From Marinilabiliales bacterium (GTDB lineage: Bacteria; Bacteroidota; Bacteroidia; Bacteroidales; BM520), in assembly GCA_002869405.1 (NCBI GenBank), contig PKSY01000230.1, positions 1-37,166 of the forward strand: a stretch of DNA of 37,166 bases. Direction: 5' to 3'. Shown piece by piece: positions 8,651 through 17,747 of this stretch; the stretch's first letter is position 1; each line of letters opens with the position of its first letter. Below the pieces are notes generated by a model that had not been told where the DNA came from, searched no databases, and saw nothing but the letters and a program-made list of their open reading frames with translations. The translations under genes were made by a program, and so were the position numbers.

Positions 8651-8682
8651 CAAAAGTAATCTTCATTCATGAATAATGCAAA
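8651..8682 (-). promoter_or_regulatory. Bacteroidetes-type promoter for the fibre gene
   Basis: On the minus strand, TTTG (8682-8679), a 20-nt spacer and TACTTTTG (8658-8651) match the Bacteroidetes primary-sigma consensus TTTG-N19-21-TAnnTTTG in both elements and spacing. Transcription would start near 8645, about 190 nt upstream of the ATG at 8457. Confidence 0.6.
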
Positions 8683-9272
8683 TATATGCACCTATTATTA
8701 GAACTTATTATACTCTTTTCTCCGACAAAGGTTTCAAAACCCAATCGTTGACCAGTGATTTTCATCTCTTTCTGAGGTCTTCCATCCCTTAGTCAGGACA
8801 ACAAAGTCAAAGTATTTTTGTTAGAGCTATTTTTAAAAAAAGCCCGCAAAGCAAAGATACCAAGCACTTTTGTACGGAATTTTTCCACATGCAAAGTAAG
8901 CATTTTTCAATCATTAATACAAGTACTGCGGAAATCTGTTTTTTTCAATCATATTAAGGTCTAACAGCCTATTTATCACTATATAAATGCAATACAATTA
9001 CATTTTATCCGCAAAAAAAACACAAATTTTTAACCTTCAGATAACAATTTACAGAAACAGAACAATTCTAATTGATTGATTACCAGTATTATAAATACAT
9101 CATTTGCCTTTTTATTAACAATGACCTGTTAAAAAAAGCTTAAACAATTCAAATTCAATTACTTAACGAATTTACAGAGTTGTAATAATTGATAAAAATT
9201 CGATAAAAGTTCCCAAAAACAAAGGCATTGAGAAATAAATTCCGCTTTTCATCGCTATAATGTCAGAAATAC

Positions 9273-9280
9273 TAAATTTG
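9273..9280 (+). promoter_or_regulatory. -7 element upstream of ugd
   Basis: TAAATTTG matches TAnnTTTG, 31 nt before the ATG. No clear TTTG lies 19-21 nt upstream. Confidence 0.45.
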
Positions 9281-9311
9281 TACGCCTTAAAATTTTTAAA
9301 ACAAAAAACCT

Positions 9312-10640
9312 ATGAACGTTGTAGTTGTTGGATCCGGATATGTTGGACTGGTCACAGGAACATGCTTTGCCGAAGTGGGCATAAATGTTACTTGTGTTGA
9401 TACCGATATCACCAAGATCGAAAACCTGAAAAATGGAATTATCCCAATTTATGAGCCGGGGCTGGAAGATATGGTTCAGCGAAATGTGGAAAAAGGTAGA
9501 TTACATTTTACCACAGAACTTAGCGAAACTCTTGATAACGCAGATGTGATTTTCAGTGCGGTGGGAACTCCTCCTGACGAAGACGGCAGCGCTGACCTGA
9601 AATATGTTCTGGAAGTAGCCAAAACCATAGGAAAACATATGAATGACTATGTACTTGTGGTTACAAAATCCACTGTACCGGTAGGCACAGCTGAAAAAGT
9701 AAGAAACGCAATACAGCAGGAGCTGGAGGCAAGAGGCCTGAACCTGGATTTTGATGTGGCATCAAACCCGGAATTCCTGAAGGAAGGTGCGGCTGTTGAA
9801 GATTTCCTGAAGCCTGATAGAATTGTAGTGGGCACTGACTCTGAAAGAGCTGAAACAATTTTTATGAAATTGTATAAGCCATTTACACTTAACGGGCATC
9901 CTGTTATATTTATGGACATCCCCAGTGCGGAGATGACCAAATATACTGCTAATGCAATGCTGGCAACAAAAATCAGCTTTATGAATGATATTGCAAACCT
10001 GTGTGAAAGAGTGGGTGCCAATATTCATGACGTAAGACGGGGCATTGGAAGTGATTCACGAATCGGAAATAAATTCATCTATGCCGGTACAGGCTACGGT
10101 GGATCATGCTTCCCCAAAGATGTTAAAGCCATAATTCGCACTGCACGGGAAAATAACTACAACCTGAGGGTACTTGAAGCGGTAGAGGCTGTGAACGATG
10201 ACCAAAAATCGAATCTCGTAGAGAAAGCAAAAAAATATTTCGGCGGCAGTTTAAAAGGAAAAAAGATTACACTTTGGGGCTTGTCTTTCAAACCTCAAAC
10301 TGACGATATGCGTGAAGCGCCAGCATTGGTAATTATTCAGAATTTACTTGACGAAGGTGCAGAAGTTACCGGTTATGATCCGGTTGCAATAAAAGAATCT
10401 AAAAGACGTATAGGCGAAACAATAAAATATGCTGATAACCTATATGATGCTGTAAATGATGCTGATGCACTATTCCTGGTTACTGAATGGAAAGAATTCA
10501 GGATACCAAATTTCAAGGAATTAGCCAAGAGAATGAATCATCAAGTGATATTTGATGGAAGAAATATTTATGATCGTCAGGAAATGATTGACCACGGTTT
10601 CGACTACTTCGGAATCGGGATTCAACCTTATAAAAAATAA
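9312..10640 (+). CDS. ugd: UDP-glucose 6-dehydrogenase
   Basis: 442 aa, the usual length for this family. It oxidises UDP-glucose to UDP-glucuronate with two NAD+. The N-terminal Rossmann fold shows GSGYVG at residues 7-12 with the acidic D31 region (CVDTD). The central region has NPEFLKEGAA. The catalytic cysteine is Cys266 in the signature GYGGSCFPKD, and the C-terminal UDP-binding domain has LWGLSFKPQTDDMREAP. It is followed by a strong terminator and then by a UDP-glucuronate decarboxylase, so the two probably supply UDP-xylose for surface polysaccharide. A GDP-mannose dehydrogenase is less likely, because the overall pattern and the neighbour fit UDP-glucose. Confidence 0.93.
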   Translation: MNVVVVGSGYVGLVTGTCFAEVGINVTCVDTDITKIENLKNGIIPIYEPGLEDMVQRNVEKGRLHFTTELSETLDNADVIFSAVGTPPDEDGSADLKYVLEVAKTIGKHMNDYVLVVTKSTVPVGTAEKVRNAIQQELEARGLNLDFDVASNPEFLKEGAAVEDFLKPDRIVVGTDSERAETIFMKLYKPFTLNGHPVIFMDIPSAEMTKYTANAMLATKISFMNDIANLCERVGANIHDVRRGIGSDSRIGNKFIYAGTGYGGSCFPKDVKAIIRTARENNYNLRVLEAVEAVNDDQKSNLVEKAKKYFGGSLKGKKITLWGLSFKPQTDDMREAPALVIIQNLLDEGAEVTGYDPVAIKESKRRIGETIKYADNLYDAVNDADALFLVTEWKEFRIPNFKELAKRMNHQVIFDGRNIYDRQEMIDHGFDYFGIGIQPYKK

Positions 10641-10656
10641 CGGACATTTTTATTCG

Positions 10657-10687
10657 AAAAGCTGCCCTCTCCGGCAGCTTTTTTTTT
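10657..10687 (+). terminator. Rho-independent terminator after ugd
   Basis: AAAAGCTGCC and GGCAGCTTTT form a 10-bp stem around CTCTCC, running into a T9 tract. It lies 17 nt after the ugd stop and is the clearest intrinsic terminator in the window. The decarboxylase downstream therefore probably has its own promoter or depends on read-through. Confidence 0.85.
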
Positions 10688-10730
10688 ATCACTGAAAACC
10701 TTATTTTTAACATTCCAAAAAGAGACACTG

Positions 10731-11663
10731 ATGAAGAAAAAAATTCTGGTAACCGGTGGGGCAGGTTTTCTTGGCTCACATCTCTGTGAAAAGCTTCTGG
10801 AAAAAGGAAACGAGGTGATTTGTCTGGATAATTATTTCACAGGACAAAAGGCAAATATTGTACACCTTATTAATAATCCATATTTTGAAGTTGTTCGCCA
10901 TGATATCACAATGCCCTATTTTATTGAGGTCGATGAAATCTACAATCTTGCCTGCCCGGCATCTCCGGTGCATTACCAGATAAATCCCATCAAAACAATG
11001 AAGACTTCTGTAATGGGTGCCATAAATATGCTTGGGCTGGCTAAAAGAATCAAGGCTAAAGTGCTGCAGGCTTCCACCAGCGAAGTATATGGTGACCCGG
11101 AAGTTCATCCTCAGAAAGAGTCCTATCACGGTAATGTGAATCCTATTGGCGACAGGGCATGCTACGACGAGGGAAAAAGGGCAGCAGAAACTCTGTTTAC
11201 AAGCTATCAGCGCCAGAATAATGTCAGCATCAAAATCCTGCGGATTTTTAACACTTATGGCCCAAGAATGATGCCCAATGATGGCAGAGTAGTATCGAAT
11301 TTTATTATTCAGGCTCTTAACAATCAGCCAATTACAATTTACGGTAATGGAACACAAACCCGCAGTTTCAGCTATGTTGATGATATCGTAGATGCCATGA
11401 TCAGAATGATGGAGACTGAGGATAATCTTTCAGGACCCATAAATATCGGAAACCCTGAGGAGTTCAGAATTATTGATCTGGCAAATACTGTGTTGAAAAA
11501 AACAGAATCCAATTCAGAAATTATATTTAAACCTCTTCCTTCGGATGATCCTATGCAAAGAAAACCGGACATCACACTTGCCCGTGAGTTATTAAACTGG
11601 CAGCCAACTGTTTCACTTGATTCCGGGCTTGACAGAACGATTCATTATTTCAGGAATCTGTAA
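10731..11663 (+). CDS. uxs: UDP-glucuronate decarboxylase (UDP-xylose synthase)
   Basis: 310 aa extended short-chain dehydrogenase. It converts UDP-glucuronate to UDP-xylose and CO2 using bound NAD+. Visible features are the cofactor loop [10 protein letters not shown] (residues 9-18), the family signature [12 protein letters not shown] (72-83), STSEVYGDP (115-123), and the catalytic Tyr145-x3-Lys149 in [11 protein letters not shown], which separates this family from ordinary UDP-glucose epimerases. NTYGPRM and TRSFSYVDD follow. It lies immediately downstream of ugd, which makes its substrate. UDP-apiose synthase or an ArnA-type decarboxylase is less likely given this signature. Confidence 0.92.
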   Translation: MKKKILVTGGAGFLGSHLCEKLLEKGNEVICLDNYFTGQKANIVHLINNPYFEVVRHDITMPYFIEVDEIYNLACPASPVHYQINPIKTMKTSVMGAINMLGLAKRIKAKVLQASTSEVYGDPEVHPQKESYHGNVNPIGDRACYDEGKRAAETLFTSYQRQNNVSIKILRIFNTYGPRMMPNDGRVVSNFIIQALNNQPITIYGNGTQTRSFSYVDDIVDAMIRMMETEDNLSGPINIGNPEEFRIIDLANTVLKKTESNSEIIFKPLPSDDPMQRKPDITLARELLNWQPTVSLDSGLDRTIHYFRNL

Positions 11664-11681
11664 CATATTCTTTTTCTTTGT

Positions 11682-11689
11682 TAATTTTG
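11682..11689 (+). promoter_or_regulatory. Possible -7 element upstream of rmlD
   Basis: TAATTTTG matches TAnnTTTG and lies 79 nt before the rmlD start, just after the uxs stop. The -33 element is not clear, so confidence is low. Confidence 0.35.
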
Positions 11690-11768
11690 AGCTGAACTTT
11701 AACAATGAATTTACACCTGGTTAAAACCACCTGCATACAATACCGTTAATATAGTACGTTGAAATACC

Positions 11769-12632
11769 ATGAGGAAAATACTTTTAACAGGGAGTAGCGG
11801 GCAATTGGGACAGAGTATCCTGAAAGTCAGCGCAAACCATAACTTTGAGATAATTGCCACAGATCTGGAATCTCTTGACATCACAGATCCCAATGCTATA
11901 GAAGAGATTTTTAGTGCTGAAAAGCCTGATATTGTGATAAATGCCGCAGCATACACAGATGTGGATAAAGCAACAGAGGAGCATGAAACTGCGAACCTTG
12001 TTAACGGGAAAGCACCGGGATTACTGGCACAGGCATCAAAAAAGCATAATGCCCTGTTTATTCACATCTCTACAGATTATATTTTTGACGGGGAAAAAAA
12101 CACACCCTATTCAGAGAGCGACGTTGCTGATCCTGCCAATGCATACGGGAAAAGCAAATTACTTGGTGAGCAGGCTGTTGCAAGATCAGGAGCTGCTGCA
12201 TTAATTATCAGGACGGCCTGGCTCTATCCAGAGTACGGTCATAATTTCGTCAAAACAATGATAAAGCTTGCTAAACAGGGAAAAGCTTTAAGAGTAATCA
12301 ACGACCAGCATGGTTCGCCTACTTATGCCGGAGATCTTGCAGAAGCTATTCTTTTCCTTGCGGGAAACAGATTTCCGTCCGGCGTTACTATTTTTCATGT
12401 AACAAATTCAGGGACAACAACATGGCATGGATTGGCAGAAAAAACTTTTGAGTATGCTGATATAAAGGCTGATCTGAGTGCTGTTTCGACGCAGGAATAT
12501 GGTTCTGCCACCGCGCGCCCCATGAACAGTGTATTAAGCAATGAGCGGTTGCAAATTCTTACAGGGTACTCCATGCCCCACTGGGAAGAAGGTCTTATGA
12601 GATGTATTAAAGCGTTAGAGAACAAAGATTAA
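11769..12632 (+). CDS. rfbD: dTDP-4-dehydrorhamnose reductase
   Basis: 287 aa, the usual RmlD/RfbD length. It reduces dTDP-4-dehydro-L-rhamnose to dTDP-L-rhamnose with NAD(P)H. Visible are the cofactor loop TGSSGQLGQ (residues 7-15), NAAAYTDVDKAE-like NAAAYTDVDKAT (58-69), HISTDYIFDG (99-108), the catalytic Tyr126-x3-Lys130 in YGKSK, RTAWLY, and the C-terminal RP(M)NSVL motif. The other rhamnose genes (rmlA, B, C) are not in the window, so it is an isolated step placed beside UDP-xylose genes and a sugar mutase. An alternative start in the same frame is not evident. Confidence 0.92.
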   Translation: MRKILLTGSSGQLGQSILKVSANHNFEIIATDLESLDITDPNAIEEIFSAEKPDIVINAAAYTDVDKATEEHETANLVNGKAPGLLAQASKKHNALFIHISTDYIFDGEKNTPYSESDVADPANAYGKSKLLGEQAVARSGAAALIIRTAWLYPEYGHNFVKTMIKLAKQGKALRVINDQHGSPTYAGDLAEAILFLAGNRFPSGVTIFHVTNSGTTTWHGLAEKTFEYADIKADLSAVSTQEYGSATARPMNSVLSNERLQILTGYSMPHWEEGLMRCIKALENKD

Positions 12633-12655
12633 AGAAAACAATAAACTGAGAAAAT

Positions 12656-14377
12656 ATGACAGATCCAAAAATTATTGAACGCGCAAAAACCTGGCTTACT
12701 GACTCATACGACAAAGAAACCAGAGAGCAGGTAAGCAAAATGCTCGCAGAAGACAGCACAGAACTTACAGATGCCTTTTATAAAGATCTGGAATTCGGAA
12801 CCGGCGGACTCCGCGGTATTATGGGTCCCGGAACAAACAGAATGAATAAGTATACTGTAGGAAAAGCAACGCAGGGCCTTGCTAATTACCTTAACATGGC
12901 TTTTGCGGAAGAGACACAGATAAAAGTTGCAATTGCCTACGATTGCAGAATCAATAATACATTTTTTGCAGATATCGTATCCTCAGTACTGACTGCCAAC
13001 GGAATAAAGGTTTTTCTTTTCGATGCGCTGCGCCCTACTCCGGAGCTCTCATTTGCCATACGTCAGCTTCAGTGCCACTCGGGGATTGTTATTACAGCTT
13101 CACACAATCCAAAAGAGTATAACGGTTATAAAGTATATTGGAACGACGGAGCGCAAATCATAGCGCCACATGATAAAAACATTATCGATGAGGTGCTGAA
13201 AATCACCGACGTGGATGCGGTTAAATTCAATGCTGACAAAACGTTGATTACAATGATTGGTGAAGAGGTTGATAATGCCTATCTCAGTAAAATGGCAACA
13301 TACAGCTTATCGCCGGAAGTAATCCGGGCTAACCACGATATGAAAATAGTTTATACACCAATTCATGGAACAGGTGTTGAGCTGGTTCCCAAAGCGTTAA
13401 AGAAATTCGGCTTTACAAATATCTTTTCCGTTGATGCTCAGAATGTTGTTGACGGAAGTTTCCCCACAGTAAAATCTCCGAACCCGGAAGAACCGGAGGC
13501 TTTAAAGATGGCCATTGAAAAGGCAAAAGAAGTTGATGCTTCTCTTGTTATGGCTACAGACCCTGACAGCGACCGCGTCGGTATCGCCATTAAAGATAAA
13601 TCAGATGATTTCAAGCTTCTCAACGGAAATCAGACGGCAACACTCCTTTTCTATTATATCCTTAATAAGGAAAAAGAGCAATTAAAAGGAAATGAGTTCA
13701 TGGTAAAAACAATTGTTACTACCGAACTTCTGAAGGAGATTGCTGATAGTTTTAATATTGAGAATTTCGATGTACTTACCGGTTTCAAATATATTGCTGC
13801 CATAATCCGTGAGTTCGAGGGCAGGAAGCGCTTTCTCGTAGGCGGTGAAGAGAGTTACGGTTATCTGGTGGGTGATTATGTACGCGACAAGGATGCTGTT
13901 ATCTCCTGTGCCATGATTGCAGAAACTGCAGCCTGGGCACAGTCACAGAACAAATCCCTTGAAGACCTTCTGGCTGAGATCTATGTGCAGTTTGGATTCT
14001 ATAAAGAGAGGCTGCTTTCAGTTGTCAGACAAGGCAAAGCCGGAGCTGATGAAATTGCAGGTTGGATGGACAACTACCGTAACAACCCGTTAAAATCCAT
14101 TAACGGAATCCCTGTAATAGCAGTTTTTGACTATCTGAACAGTATTAAAACAGATATGAAAACCGGAAATCAGACAAAAATCAATCTTCCTTCTTCAAAT
14201 GTAATGCAGTTCCTGCTTGAAGATGGTACAAAAATCACTGCACGGCCATCAGGTACTGAACCGAAAATAAAGTACTACTTTAGTGTAAAAGGAAATCTTG
14301 AGAAGCAGGAGGATTTTGAAAAGACTGAGAAAGAACTGGATACGAAATTAGACGAACTTGTTAAAACTTTCAGATAA
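12656..14377 (+). CDS. Phospho-sugar mutase (phosphoglucomutase/phosphomannomutase, α-D-phosphohexomutase family)
   Basis: 573 aa, typical of the long PgcA-like forms in Bacteroidota and Firmicutes. It interconverts hexose 1- and 6-phosphates and would feed glucose-1-phosphate (or mannose-1-phosphate) to the nucleotide-sugar genes upstream. All four active-site loops are visible: the phosphoserine loop TASHNP with Ser149, the metal loop DPDSDR (302-307), the sugar-specificity loop GGEES (396-400), and the phosphate-binding loop RPSGTEPK (from 530). Early GTGGLRG is also typical. It starts 23 nt after rfbD and its stop overlaps the next start (TAATG), so the genes are probably one operon. Glucose versus mannose preference cannot be read from the sequence, though GEES fits either. 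Confidence 0.92.
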   Translation: MTDPKIIERAKTWLTDSYDKETREQVSKMLAEDSTELTDAFYKDLEFGTGGLRGIMGPGTNRMNKYTVGKATQGLANYLNMAFAEETQIKVAIAYDCRINNTFFADIVSSVLTANGIKVFLFDALRPTPELSFAIRQLQCHSGIVITASHNPKEYNGYKVYWNDGAQIIAPHDKNIIDEVLKITDVDAVKFNADKTLITMIGEEVDNAYLSKMATYSLSPEVIRANHDMKIVYTPIHGTGVELVPKALKKFGFTNIFSVDAQNVVDGSFPTVKSPNPEEPEALKMAIEKAKEVDASLVMATDPDSDRVGIAIKDKSDDFKLLNGNQTATLLFYYILNKEKEQLKGNEFMVKTIVTTELLKEIADSFNIENFDVLTGFKYIAAIIREFEGRKRFLVGGEESYGYLVGDYVRDKDAVISCAMIAETAAWAQSQNKSLEDLLAEIYVQFGFYKERLLSVVRQGKAGADEIAGWMDNYRNNPLKSINGIPVIAVFDYLNSIKTDMKTGNQTKINLPSSNVMQFLLEDGTKITARPSGTEPKIKYYFSVKGNLEKQEDFEKTEKELDTKLDELVKTFR

Positions 14378-14919
14378 TGACACCAAAAGAAGACCCTGTA
14401 GCATCGAGAAACGTACTTGAGATGCTTACCGTAGCAAATGAGTTTTGCCTTTTCGTGGAAAAAACCGAAGAATACAGGCAGGAGGAAATCATTGACTATA
14501 TGCAGAAAATATGTCCCCTACTCTACCTTAAAGGGACCCTTCTTCCTGATATTGAAGTAGAATACCCGGAAGCCAATGAGAGGTATATCACTGAGGAACA
14601 ATGGGAAAGTATCTTTACACCATTGCGTGATAAATTTGCAGAGATGGATCAGTACTGGTATCACGATTATAATGATATTGATGTTAATGATCCCATTAAA
14701 GGAAGCCTTGCAGATAACTTTGCGGATATATATCAGGACCTGAAAGACTTTGTATTGCTTTATCAGAAGAACTCACATGCTGCCAAGGAGAATGCAGTTG
14801 CAGAGCTAAAAAAATACTTCGTAACGCATTGGGGATACCGTTTGGTAACGGCACACCGCTATATCCACTACATTGTTATGGCCGGCAAAAGTAAAAACTA
14901 TAATATGGCCGGGCTTTAA
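14377..14919 (+). CDS. DUF5063 domain-containing protein
   Basis: 180 aa, acidic and mostly helical, with no signal peptide. Features include LEMLTVANEFCLFVEK near the N-terminus, PLLYLKGTLLPD (residues about 47-58), WYHDYNDID, and a C-terminal HWGYRLVTAHRYIHYI block. I recognise this pattern as the uncharacterised DUF5063 family, common in Bacteroidota. The ATG overlaps the last base of the mutase stop codon by one base, so translation is probably coupled to the mutase. The partnership hints at a role with sugar phosphates or envelope synthesis, but no function is known to me. It has no ribosome binding site of its own. Confidence 0.75.
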   Translation: MTPKEDPVASRNVLEMLTVANEFCLFVEKTEEYRQEEIIDYMQKICPLLYLKGTLLPDIEVEYPEANERYITEEQWESIFTPLRDKFAEMDQYWYHDYNDIDVNDPIKGSLADNFADIYQDLKDFVLLYQKNSHAAKENAVAELKKYFVTHWGYRLVTAHRYIHYIVMAGKSKNYNMAGL

Positions 14920-14987
14920 CTCACAACAACCTATATATCAGGACATTATAAATAGTGTTTTATTTCTGGTTTTCTGACAAAATATTG

Positions 14988-14995
14988 TATATTTG
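14988..14995 (+). promoter_or_regulatory. -7 element upstream of feoAB
   Basis: TATATTTG matches TAnnTTTG and ends 29 nt before the feoAB ATG. The upstream -33 element is weak. I see no clear Fur box, although the AT-rich flank could hide one. Confidence 0.5.
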
Positions 14996-15024
14996 CCTAT
15001 TTGAAATTAGTCTAAATAAGGTTA

Positions 15025-17529
15025 ATGACACTTGTCGAGTTACAGCAGGGAGAGAAAGCATATATAACAAAGGTCAGGGGTATTGGCGCTTTCAGGAAAC
15101 GAATTATGGAGATGGGCTTTGTGGCCGGCCGGGAGATTACTGTTGTCCGTAAAGCCCCTCTGGGCGATCCTATAGAGTACAATATTCTGGGATATAATGT
15201 TTCTCTTCGGAATGCAGAGGCACAGCTTGTGGAAGTAATCACTGTGCAAGATCTTAAGGAACACATAAGCAACGAATTACCTCCGGAGACTATTCCTTTT
15301 GTAGATGAAAAATTTCTTGAGAACCATGCCAGAAAAAAGGGCAAGGTAATAAACATTGCCTTTGTTGGTAACCCCAATTCCGGCAAGACCTCACTTTTCA
15401 ACAGGGCCAGTGGAATGCACGAGCGCACAGGAAACTACAGCGGCGTTACCATTGAGTCAAAAGAGGCACGGTTTTTCATGGACGGATACCAGATAAATGT
15501 CACAGACCTTCCCGGAACTTACTCTATTACAGCATACTCACCTGAAGAGTTATATGTCAGGAATTACATCCAGGAGAAGGCACCTGATATTGTGGTAAAT
15601 GTACTCGATGCATCAAATCTTGAGCGAAACCTATACCTCACGACACAGCTTATCGACATGGATATCAGGATAGTTGCAGCCCTGAACATGTACGACGACA
15701 TGACAAAAAACGGAGATTCGCTAAATCACGAATATCTGGGAAAACTGCTTGGTATGCCGTTGGTTCCTACTGTCGGTTCGAAAGGTAAAGGTGTTGAGGA
15801 TCTTCTTAAAAAGATCATTGATGTTTATGAAGGTAAAGATGATACTTCCAGGCATATTCACATTTCATATGGTAAAGCCATTGAGCTTGCAATAACTAAA
15901 ATCCGTGAAACGCTTGCCAGACCTGAAAACAAGCATCTGACAGCAAGGATATCAGGACGATTTCTTGCAATCAAATTGCTGGAAAAGGATGAAGAGGCCT
16001 GGAATAAAATCGAGTTAATTCCCAATGCTGAAGAGGTTAAAGAGATAGTTCATCAACAGATTAGCATCATTGAAGCATTCATTAAAGAAGACTCTGAGAC
16101 TATTATTACGGATGCGAAATATGGTTTTATTGCGGGGGCGGTAAAAGAGACTTACAAGCCGGCAAAAAAGCGGCGCATCCGAAAATCAGACCTTATAGAT
16201 ATATTCTTTACCCACAGGCTCTATGCTTTCCCCATCTTTCTTTTAATCATGTGGGCTATTTTCTACCTTACATTCACCCTGGGTGCATATCCTCAGGAGT
16301 GGATTGAAAATGGAATTGCCCTCCTTGGGGGTGCAATTGATAAGGGAATGACTGACAACATGTTCAAAGATTTTCTCATAGATGGAATTCTGGGAGGTGT
16401 TGGAGGAGTAATCGTCTTTTTACCAAATATTGTACTGTTGTATTTCTTTATTTCATTGCTGGAAGACAGTGGGTATATGGCCCGGGCAGTGTTTATTATG
16501 GACAAGGCGATGCATCGCATCGGGCTTCACGGAAAGTCATTTATTCCATTGATTATGGGATTTGGATGCAATGTACCGGCGATTATGTCTGCCAGAATCA
16601 TTGAGAGCCGTCGTGACAGGCTGATTACCATGCTCATAACTCCGTTTATGTCATGTGGTGCCCGTTTGCCTGTATATATTCTTTTTATATCCGCATTTTT
16701 TGAAAATTACAAGGGCACCATTCTGTTTGCAATCTATCTTACAGGTATTCTATTTGCCATATTAACTGCACTATTTTTTAAGCATGCATTTTTCAAAAAG
16801 CAGGATGTACCATTTGTCATGGAATTACCTCCTTACCGGGTACCTACCGGAAAGAGTGTTTTTAAGCATATGTGGATCAATTCAGCAGCATACATCCGTA
16901 AAATTGGTGGTGTTGTTCTGATTGCAACAATCATTATCTGGGCATTGGGATACTTCCCAAGAAAACAGGAGTTCTCAATAGATTACAGCACGCAGATTGC
17001 TCAAAAAGAAACACTTGCATCCACGGCAACAGATCCTGCTCTGGAAGCTGAATTCCTTAAAGAAGCTGACTTCCTGCGGCAGCAGATGAAAAGCGAGCAA
17101 CAGTTAAACAGTTATATTGGTAAAATCGGCAGGATTATTACGCCTGTCATGACGCCATTGGGATTTGACTGGAAAATGACCTGTGCCATCATTGCCGGTA
17201 TTCCTGCCAAGGAGGTTGTGGTAGGAACATTGGGAGTACTTTTCCCTCCCGACATTAATAGCTCTGCAGATCAAAGTATCTCGGAACGAATCCGGAATCA
17301 GGTAATCTTATCCGGTCCTGACAAAGGCAAACCACTTTTCACACCACTGACAGCGATATCATTCATGCTTTTCATATTAATCTATTTCCCGTGCATTGGT
17401 GTGATTGCAACAATAAAAAAAGAATCGGGACGATGGAAATATGCGCTTTTTGAGGTCGGGTATACTACCGTTCTTGCCTGGATAGTTTCGTTTGCTGTTT
17501 ACCAGCTGGGGAGCCTGGTTGTCGGGTAG
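15025..17529 (+). CDS. feoB: Ferrous iron transporter, FeoA-FeoB fusion
   Basis: 834 aa. It imports Fe2+ across the inner membrane. Residues 1-75 are a FeoA/SH3-like domain (LVELQQGEKAYI, RIMEMGFVAG, GDPIEYNILGYNVSLRNAEA) fused to FeoB. The G domain follows: G1 GNPNSGKTS (from about 115), G3 DLPGT (161-165) and G4 NMYD (221-224), the usual FeoB variant of NKxD. The membrane part has the two gate motifs GFGCNVPAIMSAR and GIPAKEVVVGTLG with about 8-10 helices. FeoA-FeoB fusions are common in Bacteroidota. The gene stands alone, with a separate promoter. Confidence 0.95.
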   Translation: MTLVELQQGEKAYITKVRGIGAFRKRIMEMGFVAGREITVVRKAPLGDPIEYNILGYNVSLRNAEAQLVEVITVQDLKEHISNELPPETIPFVDEKFLENHARKKGKVINIAFVGNPNSGKTSLFNRASGMHERTGNYSGVTIESKEARFFMDGYQINVTDLPGTYSITAYSPEELYVRNYIQEKAPDIVVNVLDASNLERNLYLTTQLIDMDIRIVAALNMYDDMTKNGDSLNHEYLGKLLGMPLVPTVGSKGKGVEDLLKKIIDVYEGKDDTSRHIHISYGKAIELAITKIRETLARPENKHLTARISGRFLAIKLLEKDEEAWNKIELIPNAEEVKEIVHQQISIIEAFIKEDSETIITDAKYGFIAGAVKETYKPAKKRRIRKSDLIDIFFTHRLYAFPIFLLIMWAIFYLTFTLGAYPQEWIENGIALLGGAIDKGMTDNMFKDFLIDGILGGVGGVIVFLPNIVLLYFFISLLEDSGYMARAVFIMDKAMHRIGLHGKSFIPLIMGFGCNVPAIMSARIIESRRDRLITMLITPFMSCGARLPVYILFISAFFENYKGTILFAIYLTGILFAILTALFFKHAFFKKQDVPFVMELPPYRVPTGKSVFKHMWINSAAYIRKIGGVVLIATIIIWALGYFPRKQEFSIDYSTQIAQKETLASTATDPALEAEFLKEADFLRQQMKSEQQLNSYIGKIGRIITPVMTPLGFDWKMTCAIIAGIPAKEVVVGTLGVLFPPDINSSADQSISERIRNQVILSGPDKGKPLFTPLTAISFMLFILIYFPCIGVIATIKKESGRWKYALFEVGYTTVLAWIVSFAVYQLGSLVVG

Positions 17530-17747
17530 TGCGACCTGATTTGCTATTTATCTGACCTACAGCTCATTACATTTATATCAAAAAAATATAAACACTAATA
17601 GACTGATAATCATCTACTTAAAATGACTTATTTTGAAATGATATAACGAACGTTCTCAGATTTTCCGAATAGTCATACCACCTGACACAAAAAACCGCGG
17701 AAAACGTTTAAAACGGACTTTTGTCAAAAAAGATGAACAATTGCTAA

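Larger units (their letters stand above)
8458..9311. other. AT-rich intergenic region between divergent fibre and ugd genes
   Basis: About 850 bp with no convincing coding frame and high A+T, including many A/T runs. It holds a good promoter for the fibre gene (8651-8682, minus) and a -7 element for ugd (9273-9280, plus). The implied fibre-gene leader is about 190 nt. In it, a GCAAAGG/CCTTCGC imperfect stem followed by T5 (about 8535-8575, minus direction) could be an attenuator. Other TAnnTTTG matches (8852-8859 minus, 8813-8820 plus) lack a -33 partner and are probably chance. Confidence 0.6.

Noticed and set aside
8813-8859. Extra promoters from isolated TAnnTTTG matches in the AT-rich gap
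   Set aside because: They lack a -33 partner at 19-21 nt, and chance matches are expected in such AT-rich DNA.
17600-17740. Possible terminator or small RNA between feoB and the TPR gene
   Set aside because: TGACA/TGTCA-type pairing is broken by bulges and no convincing T-run follows in the right orientation. The gap of about 218 bp shows nothing firm.
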